Origin: Campanula takesimana
Taxonomy: Eukaryota > Streptophyta > Magnoliopsida > Asterales > Campanulaceae
DNA length: 64,000 nucleotides
Reading direction: 5' to 3'
NCBI GenBank assembly: GCA_026119855.1
Contig: JAOWBW010000087.1
Location: forward strand, 744,001 to 808,000
Shown: one piece after another, positions 22,950-34,119 of the stretch
Layout of the letters: each line of letters opens with the position of its first letter
Numbering within the stretch: the stretch's first letter is position 1
The notes under the pieces: generated by a model
What the model was told of the DNA's origin: nothing
Database searches by the model: none
The model's input: only the letters and a program-made list of their open reading frames with translations
Program-made: the position numbers and the translations under genes

Positions 22950-25900
22950 TTACTCTTCGAACAAAGCGGGATACATATCACGCATTTCACTTTCGAGCTC
23001 CCACGTGGCTTCTCTTTCCGTGTGATTGCTCCACTGCACCTTTACGTACGGAATCACTCGCTTCCGCAAAACTTGATCTTTACGGTCTACAATCTTTACC
23101 GGCTTTTCATCATAACTCAAGTCTTCACGAAAATGTAACTGTTTGTACTCTATGACGTGGCTCGGGTCAGCTACGTATTTCCTCAACATCGACACGTGAA
23201 ACACATTGTGCACACCAGACAGCACAGGAGGTAGAGCCAACTTATAGGCTACCGCCCCTATTCGTTCTAGAATATCGAACGGCCCCACGTACCTAGGACT
23301 TAACTTCCCACGAATCCCAAACCGCATGACCCCTTTTGTCGGTGAGATCCTCAAGAATACATGATCTCCTATTTGGAACTCCAGATCGCGCCTTCGATTA
23401 TCCGCATACGATTTCTGCCTACTCTGCGCAGTTAACAACCATTTGCGAATCTGTTGAACTTTATCCGCCGTTACTTGAACAATCTCGGGTCCAGTTAACT
23501 TTCTCTCGCCTACTTCATCCCAACACGCAGGCGATCTACATTTCCGCCCATAAAGAGCTTCATACGGCGCCATTCCAATACTAGAGTGGTAACTGTTGTT
23601 GTAGGCAAATTCCACTAGTGGTAGATGATCATCCCACGCTCCTTGCCAATCTAGCGACGTTGCTCTCAGTAGGTCTTCGAGAGTTTGAATCGTCCTTTCT
23701 GACTGTCCGTCTGTCTGAGGGTGGAACGCTGTACTCATAGTTAACTCCGTCCCTAACGCTTTCTGTAAACTCTTCCAGAAGTTTGATGTGAACCTCGCAT
23801 CTCGGTCTGACACTATAGAGACCGGTATCCCATGTAACCTTACGATCTCATCCACGTACAACTTAGCTAACTTCTCCAACGAATCAGTCACCTTGATTGC
23901 TAGAAAGTGAGCCGATTTAGTGAGCCTATCCACTATGACCCAAATTGCATTATGACCCTTCAACGTCTTGGGAAGTCCAATCACCAGATCCATAGTGATG
24001 TGTTCCCACTTCCACTCTGGAATAGGTAACGATTGTAGTAGTCCTGCGGGTTTCTGGTGTTCACTTTTCACTTGCTGGCACACCAAACACTTAGAAACGA
24101 ATTCCGCCACCTCACTCTTCATATTGTTCCACCAAAAGGATTCCTGTAGATCCTTATACATCTTAGTACTCCCAGGGTGAACCGAAAACCTTGAACAGTG
24201 AGCTTCTTCAAGAATTTCCCTCTTGATACTGTCATTATTAGGCACCCAAATCCTTGATCGATACCTCATGATCCCGTCGTCGCTAACACAGAAGTCTACC
24301 ATTCCCTTCTTACTGATAACCTTGTGAATCGCTTCTAACTCGTCATCCACATTCTGAGCTTCCTTGATTCTCACTAACAGTGTTGGTTGGACACTCAACT
24401 GAGCCAAATAGCCTTTAACTTTAACCTCTAGCTTTACTATTTCACTATCTCTCAATTCACTTACCCCCTTAGAAATCATAGTCGCGAATGTTCCATGGTT
24501 CTTTCTGCTTAATGCATCTGCCACCTTGTTGGCCTTCCCAGGATGATACAAGATTTTGCAATCATAATCTTTAAGTAACTCTAGCCATCTCCTTTGCCTC
24601 ATATTCAACTCTTTCTGAGTGAAAATGTACTTAAGACTTTTATGGTCGGTGTAAATTTCACATGGTACCCCATACAAATAGTGTCTCCAAATTTTCAATG
24701 CAAACACCACGGCCGCTAACTCCAAATCGTGGGTAGGATAGTTTTTCTCGTGGTTCTTGAGTTGCCTAGACGCATAAGCCACCACTTTATCATTTTGCAT
24801 CAACACACAACCCAAACCTTTCAATGAAGCATCACTATAGATCACGAAGCCATCACTGTTTGTTGGTAACGTAAGAACAGGCGCAGACACCAATCGCCCT
24901 TTCAATTCTTGAAAACTCTTCTCACAATCGTCTGACCACACAAATCTTGTCCCTTTTGTGGTTAACCTGGTCAATGGTAGAGATAACTTCGAAAACCCTT
25001 CCACGAACCTACGGTAGTACCCTGCTAAACCCAAAAAGCTCCTTATCTCACTAACAGAAGTTGGTCTCTCCCAATTAACTATAGCTTCAACCTTTGCAGG
25101 GTCAACTGCTATCCCATTCTTAGATACCACATGTCCCAAAAACGCTACTTCCTCAAGCCAGAATTCACACTTCTTAAATTTGGCATACAACTTTTGCTCC
25201 CTCAAAATCTGTAATACTAATTTCAAATGTTCTTCATGCTCCTCTTTTGATTTCGAATACACCAAGATGTCATCGATGAATACTATTACACACTTGTCCA
25301 AATATTCTTGAAATACTCTATTCATAAGCTCCATGAACACAGCAGGCGCATTTGTCAGCCCAAACGGCATTACTAGGAACTCGTAGTGTCCATACCTTGT
25401 CCTAAAAGCCGTCTTTGCTACATCTTCCTTTTTCACTCTTAACTGATGGTAACCAGAACGTAGATCAACCTTAGAGAAGTAGCATGCACCTTGGAGTTGG
25501 TCAAACAAATCATCGATCCTTGGCAAAGGATACTTATTCTTAATTGTCACACGGTTTAACTCCCGATAGTCAATGCATAGTCTCATCGACCCATCCTTCT
25601 TCTTTACAAATAATACCGGCGCACCCCACGGTGATGCACTCGGTCTAATCAGGCCCTTGTCCAAAAGTTCTTGTAACTGCTCCTTTAACTCTTTAAGTTC
25701 CGGCGGAGCCATCCTATATGGTGCTCTTGAAATCGGTGCAGTCTCAGGTGCTAGATCTATCGAAAACTCCACTTCTCGCTCCGGCGGTATTCCTGGCAAA
25801 TCTTCGGGAAAAACATCCTTGAAATCTTTTACTATGGAGAGGGATTCGATGGTCACTTCTTTCTTGTTTGACTCACCAACATACGCAAGAAATCCCTCAC

Positions 25901-27473
25901 AACCTTTCCTTAACAGTTTACGAGCCTTCATTACGGAAATCAGGCCTGTTTGGACTCTTGGTTTCGCCCCTTGAAAACGAAATCCTTCTCCAGAGGGTAA
26001 TTCAAAATTCACTTCTTTTCTAAAGCAGTCTACTTTGGCATGATACGCAGCCAACCAGTCCATACCTAGGATGATGTCAAAGTCACTGAGATCCAGACAT
26101 ATAAGATCAACCTCGAGTTCTCTATCGCCTATCCTTAGAGGACAACTTTGAAACACTGAAGTAACTGGGATCGACTCCTTAGTCGGGGTATCAATTACCA
26201 AGGGTACTTCTAACGCCTTAGGTGACAATTTTAACTGTTTTGCCAACTTAGAACTAATCACAGAATGAGTGGCACCAGAATCAATCAAAGCGTATACGTT
26301 GCGAGAATATAACTGAAGCGTACCTTCCACCAAGTCATTTGTGGCTCTAGCATCTCTAGCAGTCATGGTGAACACACGCCCCTGACCACCAGTCTTACTT
26401 TTATCTTCTGCCTTCACCCCATGAGTTTGTGCATTCTTCTTCGGCTCTGGGCACTTCCACTGCGGATGCCCAATCTTCTCACAGTTATAGCATTTCCTGT
26501 CCCTGTACTTGCACGCATCAGCCTTATGATTACCATCACACGCAGGGCATACTTCGGCGGTCCCATGCTCTTTAGCCTTTCCCTTATCGTACGCAGTTCG
26601 GTTTCCAAGGTTCCTGTTCGGGTACTTGTTTGCTGTACGATCATAGCTTCCCTCAGCTTTCCTCTTTCCATGATTATCACGGTCTCGGTCGTTGAACTGT
26701 CCCTTTCTCCCAGCTGAATCTTTATTAGTAGACTTGTCTCCAGACTTCTTCTTTTCATCCCTCTTGCTGCGGTACTCATCCGACTCCCTTTCTACAATTC
26801 TGGCTCTGTCTAGCACTAACCCATATGTCGCTAACTGCAGAGGCGTGATTCTGTATCGAATCCGATCACTCAGCCCGGCTTCGAACTTCCTGGCCTTTTG
26901 TTCCTCGCTGTCGAAAAAGGTCGGTGCAAATTCCAGCAGATCTGTGAACCTTTCACTATACTCGTCCACCGTCTTGTCACCTTGAGTTAAATTCAAAAAC
27001 TCTGCCACTCTGGCATGACGAACACTAGCCGGGTAGTATTTCTCATTGAATACTACTTTAAACCTTTCCCAGGTGAAATTTCCTTCACCCCTAGCCAAAG
27101 CTGCTCTCTTTTCTGCATCCCACCAAGTGCGAGCCGCACTCCTAAGCATAAATGTTGCAAAAACTACCTTCTGCTCTGTGGTACATTCCAAAGTCTCAAA
27201 AATGTGCTCCATATCCTTAACCCAGTCCTCCGGCTTCTCCTTTGAGGTACCGGAGAAAGTGTCCGGCTTCCTCCTTTGAAACATTTCCAGCGGATCTCTC
27301 ATTGGTACCTGCTGGGGTTGGTTTTGAGGTTGTGCTAGTTGGTTCACCACCTGTCCGATTCCAGCCACGGTCTGGTTCAGCGTTTGCAGAAGGTTCGCCA
27401 TGTTCGGATCAACATTACCTTGGTTTCCCGCGTTGCGAGTGTTTCCACGGTTTCCTCTTCCTCTTCCAGACAT
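22950..27473 (-). CDS. Ty3/gypsy gag-pol polyprotein with chromodomain (1507 aa)
   Basis: One intact frame. Gag about 60-250 (the retrotrans_gag region around AARTWWDAEKR), CCHC knuckle about 328-341 (CYNCEKIGHPQWKC), protease DSG at 398-400, reverse transcriptase FIDD at 732-735, RNase H with D891, E918, D943. Integrase has zinc-binding H1092/H1099/C1129/C1132 and catalytic D1162, D1223, E1259. A GPY/F motif (YVGPFDILERIGAVAYKL) lies near 1395-1412 and a C-terminal chromodomain-like segment (VPYVKVQW-type core, WELESEMRDMYP) at about 1458-1503. PR-RT-RH-IN order plus chromodomain identify a chromovirus; the long LTR and tail favour Del/Tekay. The chromodomain would steer integration by reading chromatin marks. 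No inactivating change is seen. Confidence 0.95.
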   Translation of the reverse strand: MSGRGRGNRGNTRNAGNQGNVDPNMANLLQTLNQTVAGIGQVVNQLAQPQNQPQQVPMRDPLEMFQRRKPDTFSGTSKEKPEDWVKDMEHIFETLECTTEQKVVFATFMLRSAARTWWDAEKRAALARGEGNFTWERFKVVFNEKYYPASVRHARVAEFLNLTQGDKTVDEYSERFTDLLEFAPTFFDSEEQKARKFEAGLSDRIRYRITPLQLATYGLVLDRARIVERESDEYRSKRDEKKKSGDKSTNKDSAGRKGQFNDRDRDNHGKRKAEGSYDRTANKYPNRNLGNRTAYDKGKAKEHGTAEVCPACDGNHKADACKYRDRKCYNCEKIGHPQWKCPEPKKNAQTHGVKAEDKSKTGGQGRVFTMTARDARATNDLVEGTLQLYSRNVYALIDSGATHSVISSKLAKQLKLSPKALEVPLVIDTPTKESIPVTSVFQSCPLRIGDRELEVDLICLDLSDFDIILGMDWLAAYHAKVDCFRKEVNFELPSGEGFRFQGAKPRVQTGLISVMKARKLLRKGCEGFLAYVGESNKKEVTIESLSIVKDFKDVFPEDLPGIPPEREVEFSIDLAPETAPISRAPYRMAPPELKELKEQLQELLDKGLIRPSASPWGAPVLFVKKKDGSMRLCIDYRELNRVTIKNKYPLPRIDDLFDQLQGACYFSKVDLRSGYHQLRVKKEDVAKTAFRTRYGHYEFLVMPFGLTNAPAVFMELMNRVFQEYLDKCVIVFIDDILVYSKSKEEHEEHLKLVLQILREQKLYAKFKKCEFWLEEVAFLGHVVSKNGIAVDPAKVEAIVNWERPTSVSEIRSFLGLAGYYRRFVEGFSKLSLPLTRLTTKGTRFVWSDDCEKSFQELKGRLVSAPVLTLPTNSDGFVIYSDASLKGLGCVLMQNDKVVAYASRQLKNHEKNYPTHDLELAAVVFALKIWRHYLYGVPCEIYTDHKSLKYIFTQKELNMRQRRWLELLKDYDCKILYHPGKANKVADALSRKNHGTFATMISKGVSELRDSEIVKLEVKVKGYLAQLSVQPTLLVRIKEAQNVDDELEAIHKVISKKGMVDFCVSDDGIMRYRSRIWVPNNDSIKREILEEAHCSRFSVHPGSTKMYKDLQESFWWNNMKSEVAEFVSKCLVCQQVKSEHQKPAGLLQSLPIPEWKWEHITMDLVIGLPKTLKGHNAIWVIVDRLTKSAHFLAIKVTDSLEKLAKLYVDEIVRLHGIPVSIVSDRDARFTSNFWKSLQKALGTELTMSTAFHPQTDGQSERTIQTLEDLLRATSLDWQGAWDDHLPLVEFAYNNSYHSSIGMAPYEALYGRKCRSPACWDEVGERKLTGPEIVQVTADKVQQIRKWLLTAQSRQKSYADNRRRDLEFQIGDHVFLRISPTKGVMRFGIRGKLSPRYVGPFDILERIGAVAYKLALPPVLSGVHNVFHVSMLRKYVADPSHVIEYKQLHFREDLSYDEKPVKIVDRKDQVLRKRVIPYVKVQWSNHTEREATWELESEMRDMYPALFEE

Positions 27474-27997
27474 CTGAAGTTAAGAAAGATTGAATTATCA
27501 CTGATTGATGACCCACCACGACAACGGGTCTTACATATTAATGACAATTGATTTAACTAGGTCGGTTACTTGACCTCACAATTTACTGTTTCATCGAGAG
27601 TCTATACTTAACTTGGTCTCATACTAACTTCACGTACATATTTATGTGTATATATCGGTCTTACTTTAGACCTTTCACTGCATCGACCTTACTTTAGGTC
27701 TTTAACTATATTAGTCGTTGTACTCAAACGAATTTTATACTTTTATAGGCCGTCCCCACAGAACTGATTACTATAATTTAACGCATTCACTAAGTTTATT
27801 CAAACATAGTTTAACTTAAGGAATCACATGACAAGAAATAACTTAACTTAAAAATAACTTTTATTTATTTAACTGAACTAAACTAGAATAGTCACTAAGT
27901 TCTTTACTAATAGAACTAAAAAATAATACTAAACCTTTTTAATGAAAGAATGCTAACTTCTAAAAAGAATACTAATAAATGGCTACTCCCCTCATAA
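27474..27997. other. Spacer between the extra 5' ORF and gag of the chromovirus
   Basis: About 520 bp, AT-rich, with no reading frame of note. Contains loosely repeated segments of the type GGTCTTACTTTAGACC near 27655-27710. Confidence 0.5.
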
Positions 27998-28447
27998 TCA
28001 TGGGGTTACATTTTTCCTAGGTCTACCCCTAGGCCTTCCAGTTGGCACATAAACTTTCCTTGAACCTCTTGGCCTAGGGACCGGTTCTTCCTCCAGTACA
28101 TCATCTTCAATCATAATCGGGGCAGCTTCACTGCCCTCTACAATAATGTCAATTTCGGTGGCTTCTTCTTCAGTCACCACATTTTCTGCCACTGGCTCTT
28201 TATAGAAATTCCTATAAAATTCCTCTCTAATATTGGCTATTTCTTCGTCCTTTTTGTTTATTGCTTCTTTCAACTTCTCTATTTCTTCTCGAGCCTTATA
28301 CCACAAACCTCTAGTTTGCATCCATTTGTCAAAGGTATAGTCCGCTTCCTTCTTTTTCTTCGTCAACTGTCCCTTAAGCTGCCTAATCGTCCATGCACCC
28401 CTTACGATTGCTCTCTCCTTGGGTGTTTTAGTCTTCAGTCCGTCCAT
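27998..28447 (-). CDS. Extra 5' ORF of the chromovirus with an AT-hook (149 aa)
   Basis: An intact frame between the PBS and gag, on the element's coding strand. It starts about 350 bp after the PBS and ends about 525 bp before the gag ATG. The N-terminal third is strongly basic (KTKTPKERAIVRGAW, KGQLTKKKKEAD). Residues about 50-82 are predicted by eye to form a coiled coil (REEIEKLKEAINKKDEEIANI). An acidic region follows at 93-121. The C-terminus is PRPRGSRKVYVPTGRPRGRP followed by RKNVTP. GRPRGRPRK is a textbook AT-hook, which binds the minor groove of AT-rich DNA, and PRPRGSRK may be a second, weaker one. Gag-pol begins downstream with its own ATG, so this would be a separate product. Function unknown; a DNA- or chromatin-tethering role is inference. 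Confidence 0.7.
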   Translation of the reverse strand: MDGLKTKTPKERAIVRGAWTIRQLKGQLTKKKKEADYTFDKWMQTRGLWYKAREEIEKLKEAINKKDEEIANIREEFYRNFYKEPVAENVVTEEEATEIDIIVEGSEAAPIMIEDDVLEEEPVPRPRGSRKVYVPTGRPRGRPRKNVTP

Positions 28448-28811
28448 GATCTACAATGTAAACACACAAGCATTAAAATCATAAGCATCCCATAGTGTAA
28501 TTCATCCTTAAAAGAAAATATCAATCACTCAAGCCATACTCAAGTACATACTCATCCTCATTTAGAACCTCCCTTTAGGTTCTTTCCTAAAATAGCAAAT
28601 TTCTATAAAAGGAAAGTTTCCTAACTTAAAAAGTTTCCTAAAATGGAAAGTTTCCCTAAATAGCAGCTTCCCTTCATTAGTGCTTCCCAAAAGTACTTTG
28701 TTCTTATCAGAGTTCTAAAGCCCACAATAGTTAAGTACCACTTCTCCCAATAGTCTTAACTTCTAATTCTGAGTCTCCCAAGTAATCTTAAACCGGGGCT
28801 CTGATACCAAC

Positions 28812-30906
28812 TGTAACACCCCAACTTTTCACTACAATTAAATAACAACTTAATACGAATAATTCCCAAAATCAGAATGCCCAACGGCTATAAATAACTA
28901 CAATTCAAACATTAACCAACGTTCAAATCCACAACGGCTAGTACAAACCACTAGCTCAAACGGTAACTAACGGAAAGTAAAGTTTATAACTTAACCATAA
29001 CGGAAACATAGCCACTAATTACTTTATTAAAAGATAACTCCTAAGCCGCCAACCTTGCGACTCTCGATCTGCTTATTTATAACCTGGAGAGAGAAAAAGA
29101 TGAAAGGAATGAGCGAACAATGCCCAGTAAGTTCATACGGTATCCCCTCGGGTACTAAGAGGAGATGACCGAAACGAACGGTAACAATGAATTACAATGA
29201 ACGGATATAACTCAAGGATCAAACTAACACTCAGTTTGAAAAGAAACATTTACTTGATGAAACAATTCATTACTTGAAAATACGTGGCTTCAGAGGCAGT
29301 TTCCAAAACACAACATTTTACTCACACTTTACTTTTCTTTACTTTACTTTACTTCATTTAGGGATTAAGCACGTGCTGTACCCAGGGCTCGGGTTTCTAC
29401 TGACCGCACCCAAAATCGGTATATCATGATAACCTACGTTACTTCATCAAGCAACGCAAAGGGGTCCACATGTTCAACTTAGAACTATGGATAACTGTAA
29501 GGGTCCACTTATCCGTTTCGGGATTATGGATAACTGTAGTCACTTTACTTATTATAAAAATTTCACTTTAAAGAACTTTTACAACACAAAGCTTAACTTT
29601 ACAAACTTTACTTGATCACTTTTTAAAAGATACACATCTCACTTGGACACCAAGGTGACAAAATCAATCATACACATGATAACCCTATTGAACAATAACC
29701 ATATCAATAGAGTGGATAACCAAAAGACGGAACAATTCGCAGAACGGAATAGTTTAAAAGACTATCTAGCCACACAGATAGTTTACTTTATAAAAAACAG
29801 AGATTGAGAATCCTAACAAAGGATTTAAGAATCAATACACAACTAGGAGCGTAATCCCTTACCTTAGCTTCGTGTTCTACTAGCTTGCTTTACTCCGCTT
29901 GGACAATCTACAACATGAAATAGTCTAGCCTTAGACATGAGAACAATACTATTTTACTTCCGTCCCAATTTACTTCTTTTTACTCAATTAATTCCAGGGT
30001 TTAGTCATCTATCAACTCTTTCCTAGCTAACCAATAACTTTAAGAATGACTACAACACCCCTAGGGTTTTTATTAGTCAATCCCCAATTCTCAATTTCAC
30101 TACACAAATTACACACACTGATTTCACACTTTCTGCACACACTTACTGAGTACACCTACTGACAGGCACACCTACCACTCTGATTTACACACACTCTGGT
30201 ACACCCACCACTCTGAACACACCCACACTTCAGACACACACTTCAGACACACACACACCCACCATCAACCCACACACACACACCCACCATCTATTTCACC
30301 TACACGCACACACAAACACATTGCAGTACACACACATCACGCACACACGCACATCAGAGACACCCACGCCGCACACACACACACCCCGCCGCACGCCCAG
30401 ACGCACCCCAACACACACACACGCAGCACACACACTTCCACAGTCCATCTTCTTCCTCCTTAATTTCACCCTACTAAACCCTAGTTCAAAATTCTCATTT
30501 AGGGTTCTAAGATTGATTTTCTAGGGAGAAGAAGAAGAGCAAAGTCTTTGGGTTTTACCTTAATTGGATTGGATTTCTTTTCTTCCTTCTTTCCTCTCTT
30601 CCCGATCGATACCCTTCTATGGCCTTTCTTCCTGTGCGGCGCCCTGTTCTCTCTCTCTCGCACTCTCTGTTCTTTTTCTTTCTTTGCGGTAACTGAGAAA
30701 AGCCTTAGGGTTTAAGAGGGAGTATTTATATTAATGGGACTTCCCAAATCCCCACTTTAAATTGGACTCCTAATCCTTCTTAGTTAATGAATTGGGCTTT
30801 CTACTTTTGACCCAATAACTAGACTAAACTAATTATTAAAGTTTGGCCCATTAATAATTAAGAGTTTAAGATAAATAAAATAGAAAGGCAAGTTCGGGTT
30901 ATTACA
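28812..30906 (-). repeat. 5' LTR of the chromovirus
   Basis: 2095 bp, the partner of 20810-22904, directly followed (minus strand) by the PBS. Confidence 0.95.
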
Positions 30907-31034
30907 GATATACACTACACAACCTAATTAATAGGTTAGTAAATAAAACATAAAGAAAGTAACAAATCTAAACTAGAAATTAATAAATAAAACTAAGTGA
31001 TTAAACATGTGTGCCAAGCCACACTTTCAAACTT

Positions 31035-32191
31035 TATTCCCGAGTATTTCTAGGAAAGTCATTAAACTCGGCATAAGAATATCAAACAATTAAAAATGAT
31101 GACATTATAGTACCATCTGCTTTAGAATATGTACACCAATCTTTCAACAATTAAGCCATTTCATTATTTATGACTTTTATTGAGAGAATACCATTTGATT
31201 GACGGTGGTCGAGTGTAAATGTCACAATTAATTTATCAATATTTTTCATGCTTCTTATTTTTATATGTTGCGTCGTCCGGCGGTGGCGGCGGGGTGGTGG
31301 GCTGGAGTCGGTAGGCGGTGTTTGGAGGTGGTTGTGGTTAAAGATGGTCAAATGTGAGGGGTATGAATTATTTTCTTTAAGTGGAGGGCAATTTTGTCAC
31401 TTTAAAATAATGAAGGATTTTTAGGTAGAGTATGTTTTGGGGAAAACTAGTTTCTCCATAACTTATAAAAGTTCACTTTTTAAATATGGTTTAACGTTTA
31501 AATTAGCGAGTTTATGCTTTAAAACATCAAAAAAATAAAAAAAATAGCAAGTTTATGCCTTAAAACAATAAGTTTAGGCCTTAAAACACCAAGAAAATAA
31601 AACAACAAGTTTGGGCTTTAAGACAGTGAGATTAAACTTTAAAACCTATAGTCTGTATATTTAAAACATGATTTTTTATAATTTACGCGGAAACTAGTTT
31701 CTCCGAATAAAAATTGTTTTAGGTATTTTAATTTTAAAGACATGAATTTAATAGTTAAATTAAAAAAATATGTGTATCTCCTAAGACTTATGCGTAAAAA
31801 TCCTTTTTTTTTAAAAAAAAAATTGATCTATCTATTTTGTTTGTATGGGAGGTGAATTTACATTGGTCAATGTTCTCAAAGTAAACAATGAATAAGCATT
31901 AAGGAGAAGGAATGGCCTTCTATTCGCATGATTTTATTTTGCGAATTTACATTAATATTTATATTAAATTAATGTTCTTTGACCGGTCAATATTGAGATA
32001 CAGAAGATACAATGTTATTAACTAATTTTAGGAGGATAAACCGGATAAGATAAGTTGATCAATAATAAGCGTGTATTTTATTCCCCCACCCCCCCACCCA
32101 CCCCTTTCTTTTTGACTATGAATCTTTTTTATTTTTTTGAAAGGGACTATGAATCTTTAAGGATCGGAATGTTAACTAAGGATATTGGATA
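31035..32191. other. Intergenic stretch with a small repeat cluster
   Basis: No gene seen. At about 31443-31702 a cluster of related segments (variants of AGTTTATGCCTTAAAACA) lies between two near-palindromic copies of GGAAACTAGTTTCTCC. It is probably a small non-autonomous element. The short open frame at 31151-31351 runs through a GGT/GGC-rich tract and is not convincing. Confidence 0.5.
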
Positions 32192-32193
32192 TA

Positions 32194-32507
32194 CTCCGTC
32201 CGTCCGTCCCATTTGAAGCTTCACCATTTTAGTGTGACACACAAATTAAAAAATGAGATGAGTGTAAGAAAGGTTGTGAGAAGGAAAAAGTTAGTGAGTA
32301 TAACAAGTGGGAAATAAAATTTAAAAATGTGAGAGGGAAAAGTTAGTGAGTATGACAACTGAGCCCCATAATTTAAGTATGTGAGAAGAAGAAGTGAGTG
32401 TGTATGACAAGTGGGGCCTACATTTTTTGCCATTTTAAGAAAGGATGAAGCTTTCAACGGGACACCCATTTGGGTATAAGGTGAAGCCTCAAATGGGACG
32501 GAGGGGG
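32194..32507. mobile_element. Stowaway-like MITE
   Basis: TA-flanked. Left end CTCCGTCCGTCCGTCCCATT, right end the inverse of CCCCTCCGTCCCATTTGAGG; the inner arms share GAAGCTTCA / TGAAGCTTTC. About 314 bp. Confidence 0.75.
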
Positions 32508-32611
32508 TACAATATTTTGGTAGAAATTGGTTTTCTTTTTTTATAATTACAAAAAGTCATATTTTTCAAATTGTTATTAAATGTTTGTCAAATGCTTAAG
32601 AGTTGGTCTCA

Positions 32612-33300
32612 TGAAAAACTAGGTTTTTCTAAGCTTAAGGAAAAACTATTTTTCATACACTTAAACACACATACACTGAGACACTCTTTACACTGGGAGT
32701 CACTGATACTTTTTTACCCTAACACTGCATTTTTTTTTACCTTAGCACTGACACTCTTTTACACTGACATTTAATAATATATTCACGACACCTTTTACAC
32801 TAGCACATTTTAACTCTAACATCGGCACTCTTTTATATCTACAAACAGCACTCATTCTGTTGTGTAAAAAAAGAAAAGAAGCAAAGCTGGAAGAAAAAAA
32901 AAAAAAACAGCAAGAACCACCATTGCATCATCTTCTTCTTCAACCCTCACTCACACAGAAGAATAAAGGAACAGCCAAGAAATCATTTCAATTTTGAGTT
33001 CAATTCTGGGATTTTGAAGACACCCAGTTCAACTTCAAGCCCTAATTTCATCAATTTCAAGACCTAATTACTTAGGTTTCAAGCGGTTGTTGGATGTGGT
33101 GTTGCCGGCATCGAGAATGACAGACGAGAACCATGGGCGTGATGACCGGAATTGTTGCCGTCGGTTTAGGGCAACGCCATCGACGTTGATGCGGAAAAAT
33201 CCGGAAGAAGACGAGGCGGGCTAGAAGTCGGCTGAGGAGAAAACCCGTTTTTCCAATGGTTTAGTTTTTTACAAGATTTTGGCAATGCTTAAGTAGAAAA
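32612..33300. mobile_element. ACACTG-motif element with a possible captured UTR
   Basis: The left end TTTTTCTAAGCTTAAGGAAA matches the inverted end of the unit at 8447-8745. The stretch 32680-32870 repeats ACACTCTTTTACACTGACA-type motifs. 32890-33240 has the texture of a plant 5' UTR or first exon (CT-rich, then GC-rich), but I cannot assign it to a gene. Confidence 0.4.
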
Positions 33301-33618
33301 AGGGTGTTATTAAATACAAGGCACAATACATACAAGGCATGAGTAATTGATCATACTACCCTTGTATATATACCTAAAACACTTTTTTTTTCATTTCAAA
33401 AAACACACGACTTCCTCTCTCTCTCCCTCCATCGCGCGACCTAGCCGACTGACCGAGAATTCCGACCGCCACTTCTCCGCTTCTCGCCGGCAATGAAGAA
33501 GAAACTCACCACCGTCAAAAACAAAATTAACCACAAACCCTTGGTCATAATTCGTCAAAAAAAAAGTACTAGAAACAATTGAACCAAAAAACGGAATCCA
33601 AAATTGGAAAATAATAGG

Positions 33619-34101
33619 TCACTGAAGGAGATCAACCAGGTGAGGATCTTCAAGCTGTTGTTTAATCCCAAGAATTTTAGGCTTCTCGTCCTCCTCGAAA
33701 AGCCCTTCAAAAGGATCCGCATCTTCATCTTCTACTACAACTTGTTCTTCATCATCTTCATCATCATCATCCACATCCTCATTTCTATTAACCGACTGTG
33801 GAGTCAAGGGGGAATCGCCTCCCTTGACATCTTCATCATCGCCCTCGCTGTGTTCTCCTTCGGTTACAGCCGCTGCCACCGCTGGCGGCGTAGCTTCATC
33901 CGCCTTATTGGGAACAACGTCGCTTTTCCGACTGTGCGAGTATAGTCGTTCAACAATCCCGTCTCTACGATACTTCAATTCGCTACCGTGGTCAAGCGAA
34001 GCGACGGTGATGGCGGCGTCGATTAGACCCCATACGTCCGTTCCTGATGTTGCTATAATCGTCCGAACATCATCCAAATCCATCACCAAATCCAAATCCA
34101 T
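33619..34101 (-). pseudogene. Captured N-terminal part of Mediator subunit 26 (MED26)
   Basis: 160 codons. The start matches plant MED26b/c N-termini: DLDDVRTIIATSGTDVWGLI, then DAAITVASLD, ELKYRRDGIVERLY. It continues through a poly-acidic linker to DPFEGLFEEDEKPKILGIKQ and LEDP...VDLLQ, where it stops. Full proteins continue into the TFIIS N-terminal-like domain that contacts the elongation machinery; that domain is absent. The frame is open to the truncation. Its position inside inverted repeats suggests transduplication rather than an intact host gene. Confidence 0.75.
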
Positions 34102-34119
34102 CGGCCTTGTTAAAAACTG

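Larger units (their letters stand above)
20810..30906 (-). mobile_element. Complete Tekay-type Ty3/gypsy chromovirus, inserted in the copia 5' LTR
   Basis: LTRs 20810-22904 (3') and 28812-30906 (5'), each exactly 2095 bp, TGTAACACCCC...TTATTACA, differing at seven positions that I could find. Target duplication GATAT at 20805-20809 and 30907-30911. PBS TGGTATCAGAGCC (complement of initiator tRNA-Met) at 28797-28809, two bases from the LTR. Polypurine tract TTTTAAGGGGGTAAGAA at 22905-22921. The LTRs contain a long CA-rich tract (22130-22430), which gives spurious open frames. Confidence 0.97.
11342..31029 (-). mobile_element. Complete SIRE-type Ty1/copia retrotransposon, interrupted by a gypsy element
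   Basis: Minus orientation. The 3' LTR is 11342-11945 (604 bp, TGAAAG...CTTTCA). The 5' LTR is 20324-20809 plus 30912-31029, also 604 bp once the insert and one GATAT copy are removed. The two LTRs differ at two positions. Target duplication AACTT at 11337-11341 and 31030-31034. The PBS (TTGGCACCAGAGCC, minus strand) is at 20309-20322 and the polypurine tract CAGGGGGAGAT at 11946-11956. The internal part holds gag-pol plus a separate 3' ORF. All parts needed for mobility look intact except the interrupted 5' LTR. Confidence 0.95.
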
